A stretch of 64,000 nucleotides of DNA from assembly GCA_905250075.1 (NCBI GenBank), contig CAJNOP010000408.1:118992-182991 (forward strand), read 5' to 3'. Position numbers and translations under genes: made by a program. The stretch's first letter is position 1. Every line of letters begins with the position of its first letter. Shown here piece after piece: positions 45,460 to 58,690 of the stretch. This stretch comes from Rotaria sp. Silwood1. Its lineage: Eukaryota; Rotifera; Eurotatoria; Philodinida; Philodinidae. The notes under the pieces are model-generated. The model had not been told where the DNA came from and ran no database searches. It saw only the letters and a program-made list of their open reading frames with translations.

Positions 45460-47347
45460 ATGGTGCAAATTGAAGATCCTGATGTACGTCTTCTTCGTGA
45501 AATGGGTTACACGCAGGAACTCTATCGTGGCTTTTCTTCATTTATGTCATTTGCTTTCTGTTTCACTGCTGTCAATGTCCTCACATCAATTTCAATCGGT
45601 TTTACATATTCACTCAACACTGGTGGATCAGGTGTGACAATATGGGCATGGATTATTGGAGCTATATTTACTATCCTCATCGGACTTTCTTTAGCTGAAA
45701 TATGTTCTGTATACCCTAGCGCTGGATCTGTATATCATTGGTATGATATTGAAAGTTGCACGCCACCCAATTGATGATAAAAATACGTTTCTTTTGTTGT
45801 AGGGCAGGTCAGTTGGTCTCCGCTAAGCATGCACCATTGGCTTCGTTTATTTGTGGTTGGTTCAATTTCATAGGGAACTTTGCAGGTAGGAAAATGATCA
45901 AAGAGTCAATCGATTTATGTTTTAAAACATGTTGCAGGAGATGTTGCGTTTGCATCTGGCTTTGCTACGATTATTAATGCAGCTATTATTCTCGAAGGCA
46001 AAGATTCATTAAGCACGGGTGCCCAAGTGGGCATTGCTATAGGCATCACTTTTGTATGGGCTGTTCAAAACGCGTTGCGTATTGATCAACAAGGCTGGCT
46101 CAATAATTTTGCTGTTATATTTCAGCTTGGATCGGCAGTTACTATTGTTACAGTACTTCTTGCTATGGCTCCTGAACGAGCTACGGCTCATAACGTTTTT
46201 ACATCGACATACAATGGTACTGGATTTCCATTTCCATATGTATGCTTCATTGGTATCCTTTCAACGCTTTTTCATTCTCCGGCTATGAAGGTAAACCTTT
46301 TAAGATTTGAATATGTTTTTATTATCTTCGAATTTTCAAGCTGGTGCTCATTTGGCCGAAGAAACAAGAGATGCAAGCCGCGCAGGTGAGTAAATATTCG
46401 AAACAAAATTGAGATCTCAGAGAATAATTGTCAATAAAATGATTGATTCTTCTTCTTTTTAAGCTCCAAAAGGAATCGTAGGCACTTGCATATGCAGTGC
46501 TATCACTGATTTTGCTTATTTGCTTGCTCTACTCTTTGCCATTCCGGATGTGAGCTCGTTTGTGGATAACAATAGTGGAGATAACTCAACGCAAAACCTT
46601 GCTGTTGCTACCTATCAGCTTGCTGTACCCCAAAAAGGCGCACTTGCATTGACCATTCTACTCATTCTTAATTTGTATTTTGCGGGTATGTCGTCATTGA
46701 CAGTGACCAGTCAAATTGGGTATATATTAGCTAGTCGAATATGTTTTGCTTTCTCTTTTTCTAGTTAATAACATCTCATTCATTCTAGCTTTGCTATGGC
46801 TCGTGATGGTGTATTTCCACTATCGGTGTATCTACGTTGGATATTCAAGCCAACAAAAACTCCATTGGGCAATGTGATATTTGTTTTTGTCATTGACTGT
46901 CTTCTTCTCCTTCTTCAATTAGCATCAACGACTGCTTTCACTGCTATTCTTTCCATAGCTACACTTGGTTATCAAATATCCTATTTTATGCCTATTTTCT
47001 TCCGATGTACAGCAGCAAGACACACTTTCCCAATCGGTGAATTCAATTTAGGTCGATTCAGTCTACCCATCGCTATTATCTCCGCCGCTTGGCTTTTTAT
47101 TACATCTATCATCATGTTCTTTCCTGCTGAATATCCGGTTACCAAAGATAATATGAACTATGCTGTAGTAATCGTCGGTGGCGTAGCATTCCTTGCAGGT
47201 GCCTATTGGATTATCTCTGCTCGTCATTGGTTTGTAGGGCCAAAGAGAACTACTATAAATCATAATAAATTATCATCGGACCAGACCATCAATGATGACA
47301 CTAGGGACAGAACACCATCACTCAGTGTCATACATATTCGATTGTGA
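45460..47347 (+). CDS. APC-superfamily amino-acid permease (one-base frameshift)
   Basis: Six exons: 45460-45740, 45803-45885, 45938-46290, 46341-46385, 46464-46719, 46789-47347, all GT-AG, for about 525 residues if read through. The product has many hydrophobic segments consistent with 12 membrane spans. The first helix includes SSFMSFAFCFTAVNVLTSIS, then SLAEICSVYPSAGSVYHW, then the family signature GAHLAEETRDASRAAPKGI, and AGMSSLTVTSQIG/FAMARDG near helix 8. Members import amino acids or related amines (GABA, choline) across membranes; the substrate is not predictable. The T run at 46268-46272 is one base short: the frame before it reads LFHSPAMK, whereas the family requires FSGYE, which appears one frame over. 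This may be a sequencing error or a young null allele. Confidence 0.85.
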
Positions 47348-48799
47348 TTGTTAGTAATTTTCTCATATATTTTCATCAATAATATAACGGATGCATATTT
47401 TCAACTTGATGAATTTATTAAAATCCTTACCGAGTTTCTAACATAATAAAGCTAATCACAAAATGTAAAAGTGACATAGGAAGAAATGATTGTTACGACT
47501 AGCCCCTGACGGTAATTATTGATGTTATTATTCAGTTGACGCAACTCATGTTTTGCTTAGTGTCAGTCATCGACGAATTTAAGATGAATCAACGAAAAGA
47601 CAAAAAACATTTTTTTCAATATACACAGATTATGCAAATAAGTATTCTGTGGTACAGTATACTCTATTCATGAGCATCATCATATGACAGATAGAACGAT
47701 AATTAAAAACAATGGAATGAGATGATTGAATTTTATAGATGGATAACTAATATTTAATTAAAGAAAACATTGGGAAAAATGACACAGACGTTCTTCTATT
47801 AAGGAAAACAACACTTTGAGGACGAAAAGAAAAGTTTTAACTGATGATAATACACATCTTTCCAACACGATATAGCACTCTGTCAGCAGACAAAATATGT
47901 ACTAGCAGGCAGATTAACGAAACAGAGAGATGTCATATAGCGTTTCTACTCATAAAACACGAAATTTCATGATGATTGTTTTATAATTGACATTTATCTA
48001 CCATTCGCAGAGAAATATCGTAAAATAGTATTTCAATTTGAAGAACATCATGCTACAATGTTAATAGAACTTTTTTTTTGTTGAGTGAGAAAGAGAAGAT
48101 GAAAAAGTCACTTTTTCTTTATCCAATATCGGAAAGATAGACGTTTTTTTTGGTCATCAACAACAGTAATAACAATTAAAGCATCACAGAATATGAAAAT
48201 GGCAGAGGAGCAACATTCACTTATTCGTTCTCATCTAGGTCGGAAACGTTTTCTTGAATTTTTTCAACTGAAATCGACTAAACCGTGGTAAACATTTGAT
48301 ATGATTTTCTACGAGCAATACCAGACAGGCCGGATCTTGTTTTCAGAATGACGGGCAAGGCCGCCAGTTCTCAATTATTAATTCCAATAATAACAATTAT
48401 GATATTGATCGATCCTTTTCATTCTACAATCACCATATTGTCATAAAAAAGAATATCAGAATGTCTTTAATGCAACGTCAACATGCTCATAGCAGCAAGG
48501 TTTTTTTTTTTTGAAGAACAGTAAAAAGTCTTATTTTGAAAAGTCTTCTATACGAATTCACTATGCAACATACACACGTGTTAAATCAGTAGCAACATTT
48601 TGCATTTTAGTTGTGTATTGGATTTTTTTTGTCTTGTTCTGTTACACATACAGAAATCTACATTGAGTAGTCACGATTCAAAAAACGAAAAAGAAAAAAG
48701 ATTTATTTTATTATATTCTATTTGTAAAATCTATATCGTATGTACACCATTTTAATAATTAATACAATCGCCTTTATCTTTTAATTAACAATTTGACTA
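47348..48799. other. gene-free stretch
   Basis: No supported gene. Short open segments at 48194-48290 and 48348-48500 have splice-like borders but do not join in frame. Confidence 0.35.
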
Positions 48800-49517
48800 A
48801 ATTTGGCAGCAAATTCAACAGGTAAATTTTTCTATTCTTGTTTTTTTTTAACTCTTGCAATGAAATTCTTTATTGACGTTGGTGCTTGTTTGTTTATTCT
48901 GAGTTTCGTTGATGTCCAAACATTTTCGATTAGGTTACAGTCGGTAGACTACGATGGCGAAGATAATGATTGTATGCTATTGTTGAACTTAAACATTTTA
49001 ATTTGTTTTGAAATATATCTCGGATCATTATCTTCTAACAGTTTCCAATAAGATTTATTATGGTCAAACCATCTCTTTGCTGACGGTAGGACTTCATTTT
49101 TGTAAATTTTTCACATAAAATTTGAGTTTAATTTTGATGTAAATAATACCAGTTTCCTAAACCTATTGTTTGCTAAAACATTCTCAAAAGTGAACTTCAA
49201 CAGGATATTTATTTATTGAGACATAATATTTTTTGACTACATTTTTTCCACACATCTTTAAACACTTGTTTTGTATGAAATGAACTCTCATCCGGAAAAA
49301 CAACTTCGTTCCAGTCAACATCTTTGTGTTGCATAACCCATTGAGATCTTCTTTTAATATGAACACTCATGAACAACGATTTGGAAATTGATTTCATCGA
49401 TTTTATATTGAATTCTTTCAATCTTCTTCTTAATGTGATTTCACTAATTGTTATACCTTCCCTTGATAATCTAAATGCATTTTGGTCTGCAAATTCGATT
49501 GGATGTTGAACTATCAT
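48800..49517 (-). pseudogene. decayed Tc1-like transposase
   Basis: On the minus strand the frame at 49517-49209 carries a Tc3-type helix-turn-helix (ITISEITLRRRLKEFNIKS) and the first catalytic block (WNEVVFPDESSFH). Past stops and frameshifts, about 49040-48800 carries LLEDNDPRYISK (second Asp block) and CNLIENVW (terminal Glu block). These are the DDE landmarks of Tc1 transposases. With several disruptions it is inactive. I could not define its terminal repeats. Confidence 0.75.
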
Positions 49518-49896
49518 CGACTAAATTGTTGTATCTTAGTTTTTGGTTGTAGACCGTTGACGATCGAATTTTTGTACAACTTCTATGTCATCAGTTATTT
49601 TATACCTATCGAGTCAATATCTTTTGATTCGTAAATATCGTGAAACATCAGTATTTGGCATGTGTGGATCATAGTTATGCCTTGATAAGAAAATGATTTC
49701 CTATTTTTTTCTTTGAAGAAATATTCATCTTTTCATTAAGCTGTAATTTGATAACAGAAAGGATGTAAATGCTCTCATCTGTATCCCATGATGTGCATCA
49801 ATAGTTCGTGCAAAATAAACAAAAAGCTTAAATACTGGTCATTGCTGTTAAAAAAAGTAGAAGGCATGATCATCTATGGAGATTGCTGTAGCAATA

Positions 49897-50476
49897 ACGG
49901 GTACGCCAGGTTGAATGGTCGCGTTTTGCATTCCAATTTTCAGTTACTTAATATATTGTATTTAAAAAAAGAATATACCAAAAGATGCAGCGTGAAAAGC
50001 TCTACAATTTACATACGACTGTTTTTTTTTTATAGTTACACTTTTTATTTTCAAAATCGGCTGAGCGATGAAATTTTGACAGTGCGAAAACGATATTTTT
50101 TTTGTACAAGATGGATTTGTCTCTGTTATTTCATCTTTTTATCATCTTGTATCTTTTATTTAAAAAAAAGAAACAAATACATCACTAGATGCACCGAGAA
50201 AAGCTCTACAATTTATACAATAAAGCTTATTGTAATTGTTTTCAAAAAAAAAATCAAAATTCTCTGCGATCAATTTTCGTACGGTCGAAATTCGATCGCT
50301 CAAAATTTCGTCCATTTTCGAAGCAAAAAGTTCAACTATCAAAAAAAAGCTGGTCTATGTAAATTGTAGAGTTTTTCACATTGCATCTTTTGGTTTATTT
50401 TGTTTTTATAATACACTATATTAAGCAAAATGAAAATTGAAATACCAAACGCGGCCATTCAATCTGGCACATCCGT
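49897..50476. mobile_element. 580-bp palindromic TA-flanked MITE
   Basis: TA at 49895-49896 and 50477-50478. The left end ACGGGTACGCCAGGTTGAAT and the reversed right end ACGGATGTGCCAGATTGAAT continue as inverted repeats for about 90 bp, past GCTTAATATA-like sequence and CAAAAGATGCA. The interior holds two direct copies of AAAAGCTCTACAATTTA (about 49996 and 50200). The 193-codon frame across it is a product of the repeats. Confidence 0.75.
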
Positions 50477-50478
50477 TA

Positions 50479-51967
50479 CTTACAAAAATCGTACGCAGTA
50501 ATATCCATATAATTTGATGGTCATTTCTGGTAAATTATACTCTATTTTTTTGTTGGATACATGAACACTTGAACCGTATTTTCATGTGTTTTTATGGTAC
50601 GATATGAATGGGTATTTCCAAAATTCTATCCATACATATTTACTTTCGGAAACATTCGACTTGTCCTAAGAGAACCCCGACAACACAATAAATATTTTTA
50701 ATATTTATTTTGTAATATCTTCAACTGTACAATTTAACAAGAATATTTTTTCGGATACATCGGTTGATTGATATAAAGTTTTGGGCTGTTAAAAAAGATC
50801 CTATGAAGTTCTGACTCTGATAAATATTCTAGCTATTTAGAGTGTTGTCTTAGACAAGAAGAAATCGAATAGTATCGACAGTTTAACTGATGTTAGACTA
50901 TCTGTTCTCTGATCTCTGTCGTTGAAAGATTTATTATGATGAACAATACTAAAGAGTAAAGATCGGTGATTAGCTACAATCAAAATAAACAGCATAACTA
51001 AGACACATCATCCAATAACGATTGCACCTAGTAACAACAAGAATTCTGAAGAAGAAGCCTCAGACATCAATGAAAAATCAAGAAAAAAAAAGATGATTGA
51101 GAACAAGAGCAAAGTAGAAACTACAACCAACAAGGAAAAAAAATCAAGCGAAAGAAAAAAAAATATAGAAGATATGATTTGGAGAATAGCTGATAGTAAT
51201 CTCTACAATTGAAATCCCCGACTTTAAATGAGTTGATCTACCATCAAAAATGGAAAGACGAAAAGATCTTAAAAATCCATATCAGGATATTCTTGAAGTG
51301 AATTAGTAGATTGTAAAAGTGCACTAGAGTTGTGTCCTACTGACTACGAAGCGTACATAAACATTCACAAAAACCCTTGTATGCTCAAACGATACGCATA
51401 ATTAAACTATAGTCACCTGGGGCAAACAATCCTATGGTAAGATATTGTAAGATTTTGCATTTGATTTTTTGATCTGAGTGCACTCCCTGATTTTTCTGTT
51501 TTAATTAGATATTTCTATGAAGTACTATTCTAGAATATCAGTCAATATGCGATGCTTGTGCATAAGTCATTTCATGTAAACCACGACTTAACTTCAGGCA
51601 AACTGTTGAATCGAAGATCTCATATTCGATGACATATCTAAATAAGTACGTATGTTATAGGCATAGGAGTTCGATCAATATCCACACAAGATGATAGAAG
51701 GAATGATGGTGAATGTAATGATGAAAAGATAAATCTTTAAAAGAATCCTACACTCATCTATAGGCTCAAATCGAAGAATAGGGTATGATTCGATAGGCGT
51801 TTCTCTAGTCATGTCGGTTCTGATTGGAGATTTACGACAGGTACTATTTTTTGAAATCTGCTTTTTACAGCATTTGGAATGATAAGTATAACAAGTGCAA
51901 ATATAATGATTGATTCATTCATGATTTGTGTTCAGCATTTCGTTTTTTATGAATAAAATACTGAACA
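50479..51967. other. gene-free stretch
   Basis: No supported gene, repeat or splice structure. Confidence 0.4.
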
Positions 51968-51975
51968 GTCGGAAG

Positions 51976-52067
51976 CAGAGATGAGCACGAGGGCGTCACA
52001 ATCAACGTGACCTTAGGCCTGCCTTATAGAACTCACGTTGATTGTGACGCCCTCATGCTCATCTCTG
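51976..52067. mobile_element. 92-bp hAT-like MITE
   Basis: Arms of 35 bp (51976-52010 and 52033-52067) starting CAGAGATGAGCACGAGGGCG are complementary with a single mismatch around a 22-base loop. A perfect 8-bp duplication, GTCGGAAG, flanks it (51968-51975 and 52068-52075). It shares its terminal 13 bases with 29334-29384. Confidence 0.9.
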
Positions 52068-52441
52068 GTCGGAAGTAAAGCATTGCTTGCACTGCAACAA
52101 AATCGCATTTAAAATCGTAACTTTTCGTAATAATCGTAAGATCTAAATATCAGGTACATATGATTAAAATGGTTTGTCATTATGTGTATCTATTAATAAA
52201 TATTCGAGTCAACATACCGTAGTCATATCACATCCTATAAATAAAGATCTACAACTAAACTTTCGAGATGAAAAATTTTGTTTAGAATACAGTTTTATGC
52301 ATTTCTAGTGACATTTTGATAAAACAATCAGAATTTGGTAAATATTATCCTTTATTATATTTATCTCATTCTTTTGATGAAGATCTGCGTGTAGTTTTAA
52401 AATTAAAAGCATCGTCGAACTATTAAAGTTTTCATTAAATA

Positions 52442-53750
52442 CTTAGGTCTGACCAAAAGTTCTGCAATTTAAAAAAAAAAGTTAAAGAAAAAGAGAAAGT
52501 TCGAGTTTTATTTTATTAAATGTTCAAAATAGTCCCCATGATTATTTATACAAAGTTCCATCCTTTCTAACAGTTTGTCGAAAGTTTTTTTATATTCTTC
52601 TTCAGGAATATTTTTCACCACCTTGGATACCGCACGAGCTAATGATTTTTCATTTGGTTGATCACTTAAATTACACTTGATGTAATCATTAAGCCAATAA
52701 TCACATGGTGCAAGGTCAGGTGAATATGGTGGATGTGGCATTATTTTGATATGTTGTTCTGTTAAATAATTAATAACATCAGAATGAGTGTGGGGTCGAG
52801 CATTGTCGTGAAGCAATTTGATACCTTGTGTACCTGCTGACCTTCTTTGCTTCAATATTTCCTTGACAACAGGCTTGAGGCAATTTTCAATATAGTAGTT
52901 GTGATCTATAGTCTTGCCTTCATCAACACAATGTATAAGAACAGGACCATTTGATTTAAAGAAAATAGAAAATAAATTTTTTGGTTCAAATCTGCTTCGA
53001 CGAACTACAGTAGTTGGTGATTCACCTTCGCCAACCCAGCTTGCGTTCTTTGACTTGTGATAAATCTGTCTATGGTAAATCCATGTTTCATCACCTGTTA
53101 TAATATCACATAATCGCCCAGAACCAGTTTGAAATTTGGCCAAATTTTCACGACAAAGTTGAACTCGTTGTTGTTTTTGTTCATCAGTTAGTTCATGGGA
53201 TACCCAACGAGATGTAACTTTTTTCATTTTGAGACAGTCGTGGATAATTCGTTCTATTGTACCGTGAGAGAGAGAAGTCTCAGCTATAATTTCATCATAA
53301 GTTGAATGTGGATCATTACTGATAACTTATCGAACCAGTTCAATATTTTCATCTGTAAGTTCGGATATTGGACGACTAAATCGAGGATCATCATTGACTT
53401 CTTCTCTTCCTTCACGAAAACGTTTTGCCCATCTTGTAACTGTTGTATATGATGGAGCATTGGGTCCCAAAGCTGTTACAAGTTCTTCATGAATTGTCTT
53501 TGGATCTATTCCCAAAATAGTTCGAATTTTTATATAATATCGATTGAGTTTATTATCCATTAAAAAAATTTTTTTTTGGTTCAAACGAAAGTTTATCTGA
53601 AAAAGTACTATAACTAAGTCCAAAATAGATTTACTATATATATTATTATAGACAAGACATTCCACTATTTATCCATGCAACAACCTCTTGAATGTTGATT
53701 GGTTTATAAAATTGCCAATAACGATTGCAGAACTTTTGGTCAGACCTAAG
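52442..53750. mobile_element. mariner element, near-complete
   Basis: A 1,309-bp element with TA at 52440-52441 and 53751-53752. Both ends carry the 27-bp inverted repeat that begins CTTAGGTCTGACCAAAAGTT and ends in CTGCAAT. The size is typical of mariner. It carries one transposase gene on the minus strand with a single internal stop. Confidence 0.93.
52508..53560 (-). pseudogene. mariner transposase (DD34D), one nonsense codon
   Basis: The frame is continuous from Met at 53560 to the stop at 52508, about 350 codons as in active mariners, except for one TAA at 53324-53326 between ENIELVR and VISNDPHSTYDEI. The N-terminal half has the mariner helix-turn-helix region (KTIHEELVTALG..APSYTTV..W). 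The catalytic domain has GDETWIYH (first Asp), LLHDNARPHTH (second Asp) and YSPDLAPCDYWL (third Asp), with 34 residues between the last two. The stop is one substitution from a sense codon and falls before the catalytic domain, so no full enzyme is made. Decayed relatives lie at 5481-7274. Confidence 0.92.
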
Positions 53751-53752
53751 TA

Positions 53753-54236
53753 ATAGTCTAAAATAGATACGTTCTATGCTAGCAGTAGATTCCATTTTGA
53801 GATTTCCTTCAATGAGCTTTGTTATCAATCGATTTGCATGGATATTCATCGAATTATTTCTTCTATAATCATATTTATATAAGTCATCGAAATCTAATGT
53901 CATTCATTGAGTAGAATAATTCATGGCTTACTTAAAACCTTAGTTAGGAGCAACATACAAAAGAAACCCTAAGTTTTTCCATAGGTATTGTAATTCTATG
54001 TAGAATATTTTCAGTTCAGAATAAATACAATCAATATATGATACGTGCTATTTGTTGATAAGAGTATAGAAGAACAAAACACATAGTTATCGAGGACTAA
54101 CTGTCAATGGGTACATTTGCGCTTGAATAGTTACATGTGGGTTATTGTTTTTATTTACTCAAGCTATTTATCTTGATTAATATGTATTGTTTCTCAACTA
54201 GGACAAGATCGACACAAAAAAAAAGACAGTTAAATA
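53753..54236. other. upstream region of glycosyltransferase gene
   Basis: AT-rich DNA between the mariner and the GT69-like gene. No clear promoter element. Confidence 0.35.
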
Positions 54237-56544
54237 TTGACGAATAACAACATGAGACGATATCGACACTGTATCTCCAGAGCATTTAAAATGATTTGTC
54301 TTAGTATTCTAATATTAAGTATCGTACGTTTTGCTTACGAATTCATATACGAATATTTTATGAGTAAGCCTCCAAATTCATCAGTAGCCTTTTGGGAAGA
54401 TAGTCGAACATATCAAACAGGATGGTCACGTCCAGAACCAATAACAACAATTGATAAAGTTAATCTAACAAATTTTACATTAGTTATCACAGCCTGTTGT
54501 CGAAATGTCGAAAATCATCTTATTGGTTTTCAAAAAAATATACGTGCTATTGGTGCATTATTTCGATCTTATCATCTCTATTTGGGAGAATCAGATTCTG
54601 ATGATGGCACATTGAAATTTCTGCAAGAATGGTCGAAAAATGATTCTAATCATGTTAGTGTTTATACTGCAGGACAACAACGACGGCGCTTATTTTTCCG
54701 TAAGTAAATCATTTAAAGATGTGAGCATAGATAAGGTGCTTATGAACAGAAGACTCGCATCCAAACTCTATCTACTTATCTTAAGAGTACTATCTTTATC
54801 TTTACAAGATTTTTAAAGAGCGACTCGTATGTTTGCTTTTATAAGATATAACGAGCATAAAGGATGACAACAGGGTCTTCAACTCATGTGTAATCGCTGA
54901 AAATTTTGATGTAGTAATTATGAGTAAATTAGAGTGTAGATTTTTTATTTCAAAAATAATGAATTCTTGAAAAAATGAATATGAAAATACTGATAGTTAT
55001 TCTGTGACACTTTGTCAAACTTTTAGCAATTGATACAAATTTTGTAAAACTTGTTTAGGTTTACTGATGCAGTATTCTTTTCAAAAAGCACACGATGGCC
55101 CGATTCGATTGAAGTTACTATTTGAAAACATCGAATTTAGTCAATCGAAATATCAGGAGAAAAATATGGAAACTTTGATTTTCTTTTTCGCAGATTGATT
55201 TCGAGAACAACAGAGAAATACTATAAAACAACTTTCAGCACACATTAGAAGTTTGTATTTCTTCAACGAAATCAATCAAAATTTAAGATTACTTAGCGGT
55301 GTGGAAAGTCTATGACTCTTTCTTAATACACTCTGAAATGTAAGACCATTATTATTATAACGAGACTTTGTTATAGAATAGAAGAGTCACAGTGAATTTT
55401 TCTGGAAAACGCTTCCACAATTGGTTTTAAGTGAAATCAATGACTGATGATGAATAACTAGCAATAATACGACACTTTATAGATGATACATCTGGGATAT
55501 ATATATGTGGAGAATGAAAACAAAATCGAAAAACTTCAATTTCTAGGCTTCGGAAGGACAGGAGGATGCTGATTTTTGATAAAGCATCTTTGAAGTCTTC
55601 TGAAATATTATGCAAATATGGATTTAAAAAAATATTACGCAATCTCATATCACATTAAAAAATTTTCGGAGACTTATCAGATCGCTTTACATCTGTTTCG
55701 AGGTTTCGCAATTAAGAATACTACTAAACTCCATCATTTTCTCGGTTGGAAACACTGGTGCACATTGCCATTTTTTTTGTCGCATGACAAGAAACCATCA
55801 TTCTGGATTTCCTGTAGAAACTTAAAAGTGTCGTTCTGGAAGAGTTTGAAAAATTTGTCAAAGACAACTGAAAGAACATAATCTAGTTATGCAAACAATC
55901 GTAGAATGTGCTTCTTATAGTTCTCCAGTACAAACACTTCCCAATTACATTGAATAAAAAAAAGAATTTCATCTAAAACAAATTTGTATTTAGGCACTTC
56001 ACGTCTTGCCCATTGTCGAAATTATCTTTTTCAACGTGCACGAACTGATATGCCATGGTTCGATTATTATTTTGTACTTGATGTTGATGTTACATCTACG
56101 GAAACATTTAGTGTCAACAATTTTCTTACAAATTTCATTTATCCTTTATCATCATGGGCAGTCATGACAGCTTCACAAACAGATTCATATTATGATGCAT
56201 GGGCATTACGTTCATGGCCAACAATAACATATGATTTTTGGGAACGGGCACGACAAGGATCATTTTTTTCTCTCGCTTGGAAATCACAAATTAGACGAGC
56301 CGTTGTTATTCACAACAAGGCGATACCACGTAATCATTCATTGATTGAAGTTCAATCAGCTTTTGGCGGAGCAGCTATCTATGCAGCTCAATATTTGACT
56401 AAAGATTGTATGTACAATGGTTGGATGGATAAAAGATGGTGGTTTAGTCGAGAACAATGTGAACATGTTTCATTTAATGAATGTGTCAGACGGAATGCAG
56501 GTGGAGGAAAATTTTTTATTAATCCGCAGTTTCAAAATGTATAA
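54237..56544 (+). CDS. CAP59/GT69-like glycosyltransferase, type II membrane protein
   Basis: Two exons (54237-54699 and 55994-56544) with a GT-AG intron of 1,294 bp give 337 residues. A short basic N-terminus precedes one hydrophobic anchor at about 17-38, so the catalytic part should face the Golgi lumen. The fold starts with LVITACCRNVENHL (about 81-94), followed by LGESDSDDGTLKFLQEW. The splice junction restores the motif R..RLAHCRN (155-164), typical of the family. D184-V-D186 (FVLDVDVTS) is the likely metal and nucleotide-sugar site, and AFGGAAIY lies further on. The best-known relatives are fungal alpha-1,3-mannosyltransferases of capsule synthesis. Donor and acceptor here are unknown. 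The intron is far longer than the others in this window. Confidence 0.78.
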
Positions 56545-58680
56545 AACGAATTCATAATAAATTTTCGTTAGAAGTGATTGTTCGTTCACAGTTTAGTTCA
56601 AAAAAACAAAATTTTCATTCATTGAAAGACGAGAAAGAAGTATCATGAGATAGAAAATGACTACATGTCAGAAAGTTGAAAAATAAAAAAAATTGCATCA
56701 CAATGATAAATTTGACATAAATACGGATGTACTTTAAACTCATTCATTAAAACAGAAATTCTCATCGATTTCTCACCGTGGCCAAAGAAATGTGGCTATA
56801 AAAGACCAGATTCGATCAGGTTTTCAACGAATTTTCTAAGCAAGATTTCTACATCGATTTCGATTCTTAGTCTCAGCTTAGTTCACGTCTTTTCCTCAGT
56901 CCGATAGCTATGTTCGGATACGCAGATAGAATACGATCTGTGTAACTAGTTCTTTCAGCCTCATAATGACATTAGCTGCCACTTAATAAATCGAAGATTC
57001 TTGCACAAAGTAGATGCTCTTTTTTGAGTTTTCTTTTCTTTCATTTTTTGTATAAAATACTACGAGCAATGAACATCAACAAAAAACTATAATCGATTTA
57101 CAACCGTGTCTTCTCATTTGGGAACATAAACACGAAATTCAAAATTTTTAAATTTAATTTCAGTTGTTAACCCGAATAAAGTAATGCATGATAATATTGT
57201 CATAGTTTCTCATCTGGAGTAAAAGCTATCAATCGAAAGTTTTAGTAGTTATCTAGCACTAAGTTAGTACAATGATTTGATAAAAATTACAAAAAAAAAG
57301 TTTGTCTTTGTTGAATACATAAACAATAAGCTTTTCAATCATTTTCGAATTTCTAGAACAGTCCGTATATATATACTTATAGAAGAAATATTACGAATGT
57401 TAGTACATTTTTTTCTTCGTATTCGATAAAAATAGTTAATTCCGTTTAAAATTTAATATTTTTTGTATCTATTTTTAGCTGTGAATAACAAAGGAAAGAT
57501 TAAAATCATAAATGCTAAAGACATTTTAATATTATTATAAAAGCTTCATGTCTCTGTAATATTACTTATTAAGAGTTTAAAACTGTTCAAGAAGTCCTAA
57601 AAGTCAAAAACTACGTTTTATACAGGGCAATAATATAATAAGATAATTGATATTTTGGAAAATAAGATGAAACGTTGATGTTTTTCATTGATTTCTTTGA
57701 TTAAAGCAATTGATTTTATTAAATTAGTTTTTTTCGATAAAAATGATGCAGTTAATTTAAAACTAATTAAAGGTAACTGTCTCCCATTTGATTAACAGCC
57801 TATTCATCTTCAATATCCGCTATTAAATCCAATCATATACCATACAATTAGTAACTGTAGCAATACACAACTCTGTTTTTGTCGATTCTTGTCAATTCAG
57901 CAATTCTAAGTACTAATGTATTTATGTTGTTCTTTAAGTCATGTACTCGATATGGATCAGTAATCGAGTGAAAGATGTGAAATAGTTGAAGTCCAAATGG
58001 TGACATTGAAAAGTTATGCTATCTGGGTTTTTTTGTTCATATTTTAATTGACAAAAAAGAACCCGGATAATGATTTCATTATTATTTGTACTCTATCAAA
58101 ATTATAGTCCCTTCTAATCACAAAATAGTATTAGAGAATTCTAAAATTTGGTAAAATTATATAATGGTGACTTCTCCAGTCAGCAATATTCTTCTGCTTC
58201 AAGAAATTCCATGATATATTTCGATTTAACAAGAAGAGGTTTATGTTTGTGTAACTCGGTGTTTGATTTAAAGGAAATAGAAAGAACAATAATATTATTT
58301 TGATTTCTAATGAAAATATCAATGCCTGTAGATAGCAATTTATGAAATGGCATGCCTTTAACCACATAAATTGGTTTCTTTCCATTTCAATTAAAAAAAA
58401 TCTATCCGTCAGTAAAACAAAGAGTGTGAAGAAATGGTAAAAACACAATTCACACCATTAGGTTAATAACCTTGAATAACGAAGAAAATCTGAACACATG
58501 ATAATCATCAGTTGAATATGATACAAAATGAAATTTTCAGATTGTACTATACAGAAAACTAAAATACCTATCTTCATTTTCCATATACAATACATAAAGT
58601 ATGAAACTGTGCATAAAATTGGTGAGATATTTCTCGATTCGGTGCTCTCTTATCAAATCAATGTTGTTGTATGAATTGCC
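56545..58680. other. gene-free stretch
   Basis: AT-rich intergenic DNA. The open frames at 58131-58448 (-) show no domain and no conserved splice context. Confidence 0.4.
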
Positions 58681-58690
58681 TAGTTAGTAG

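Noticed and set aside
48194-48500. Two open segments with splice-like borders (MAEEQHSLIRSHLGRKRFLE, then an Asn-rich stretch)
   Set aside because: The only GT-AG join I can draw creates a stop codon, and neither part matches a family.
49788-50369. 193-codon open frame
   Set aside because: It crosses the left end of the palindromic MITE and reads its poly-T and repeat tracts.
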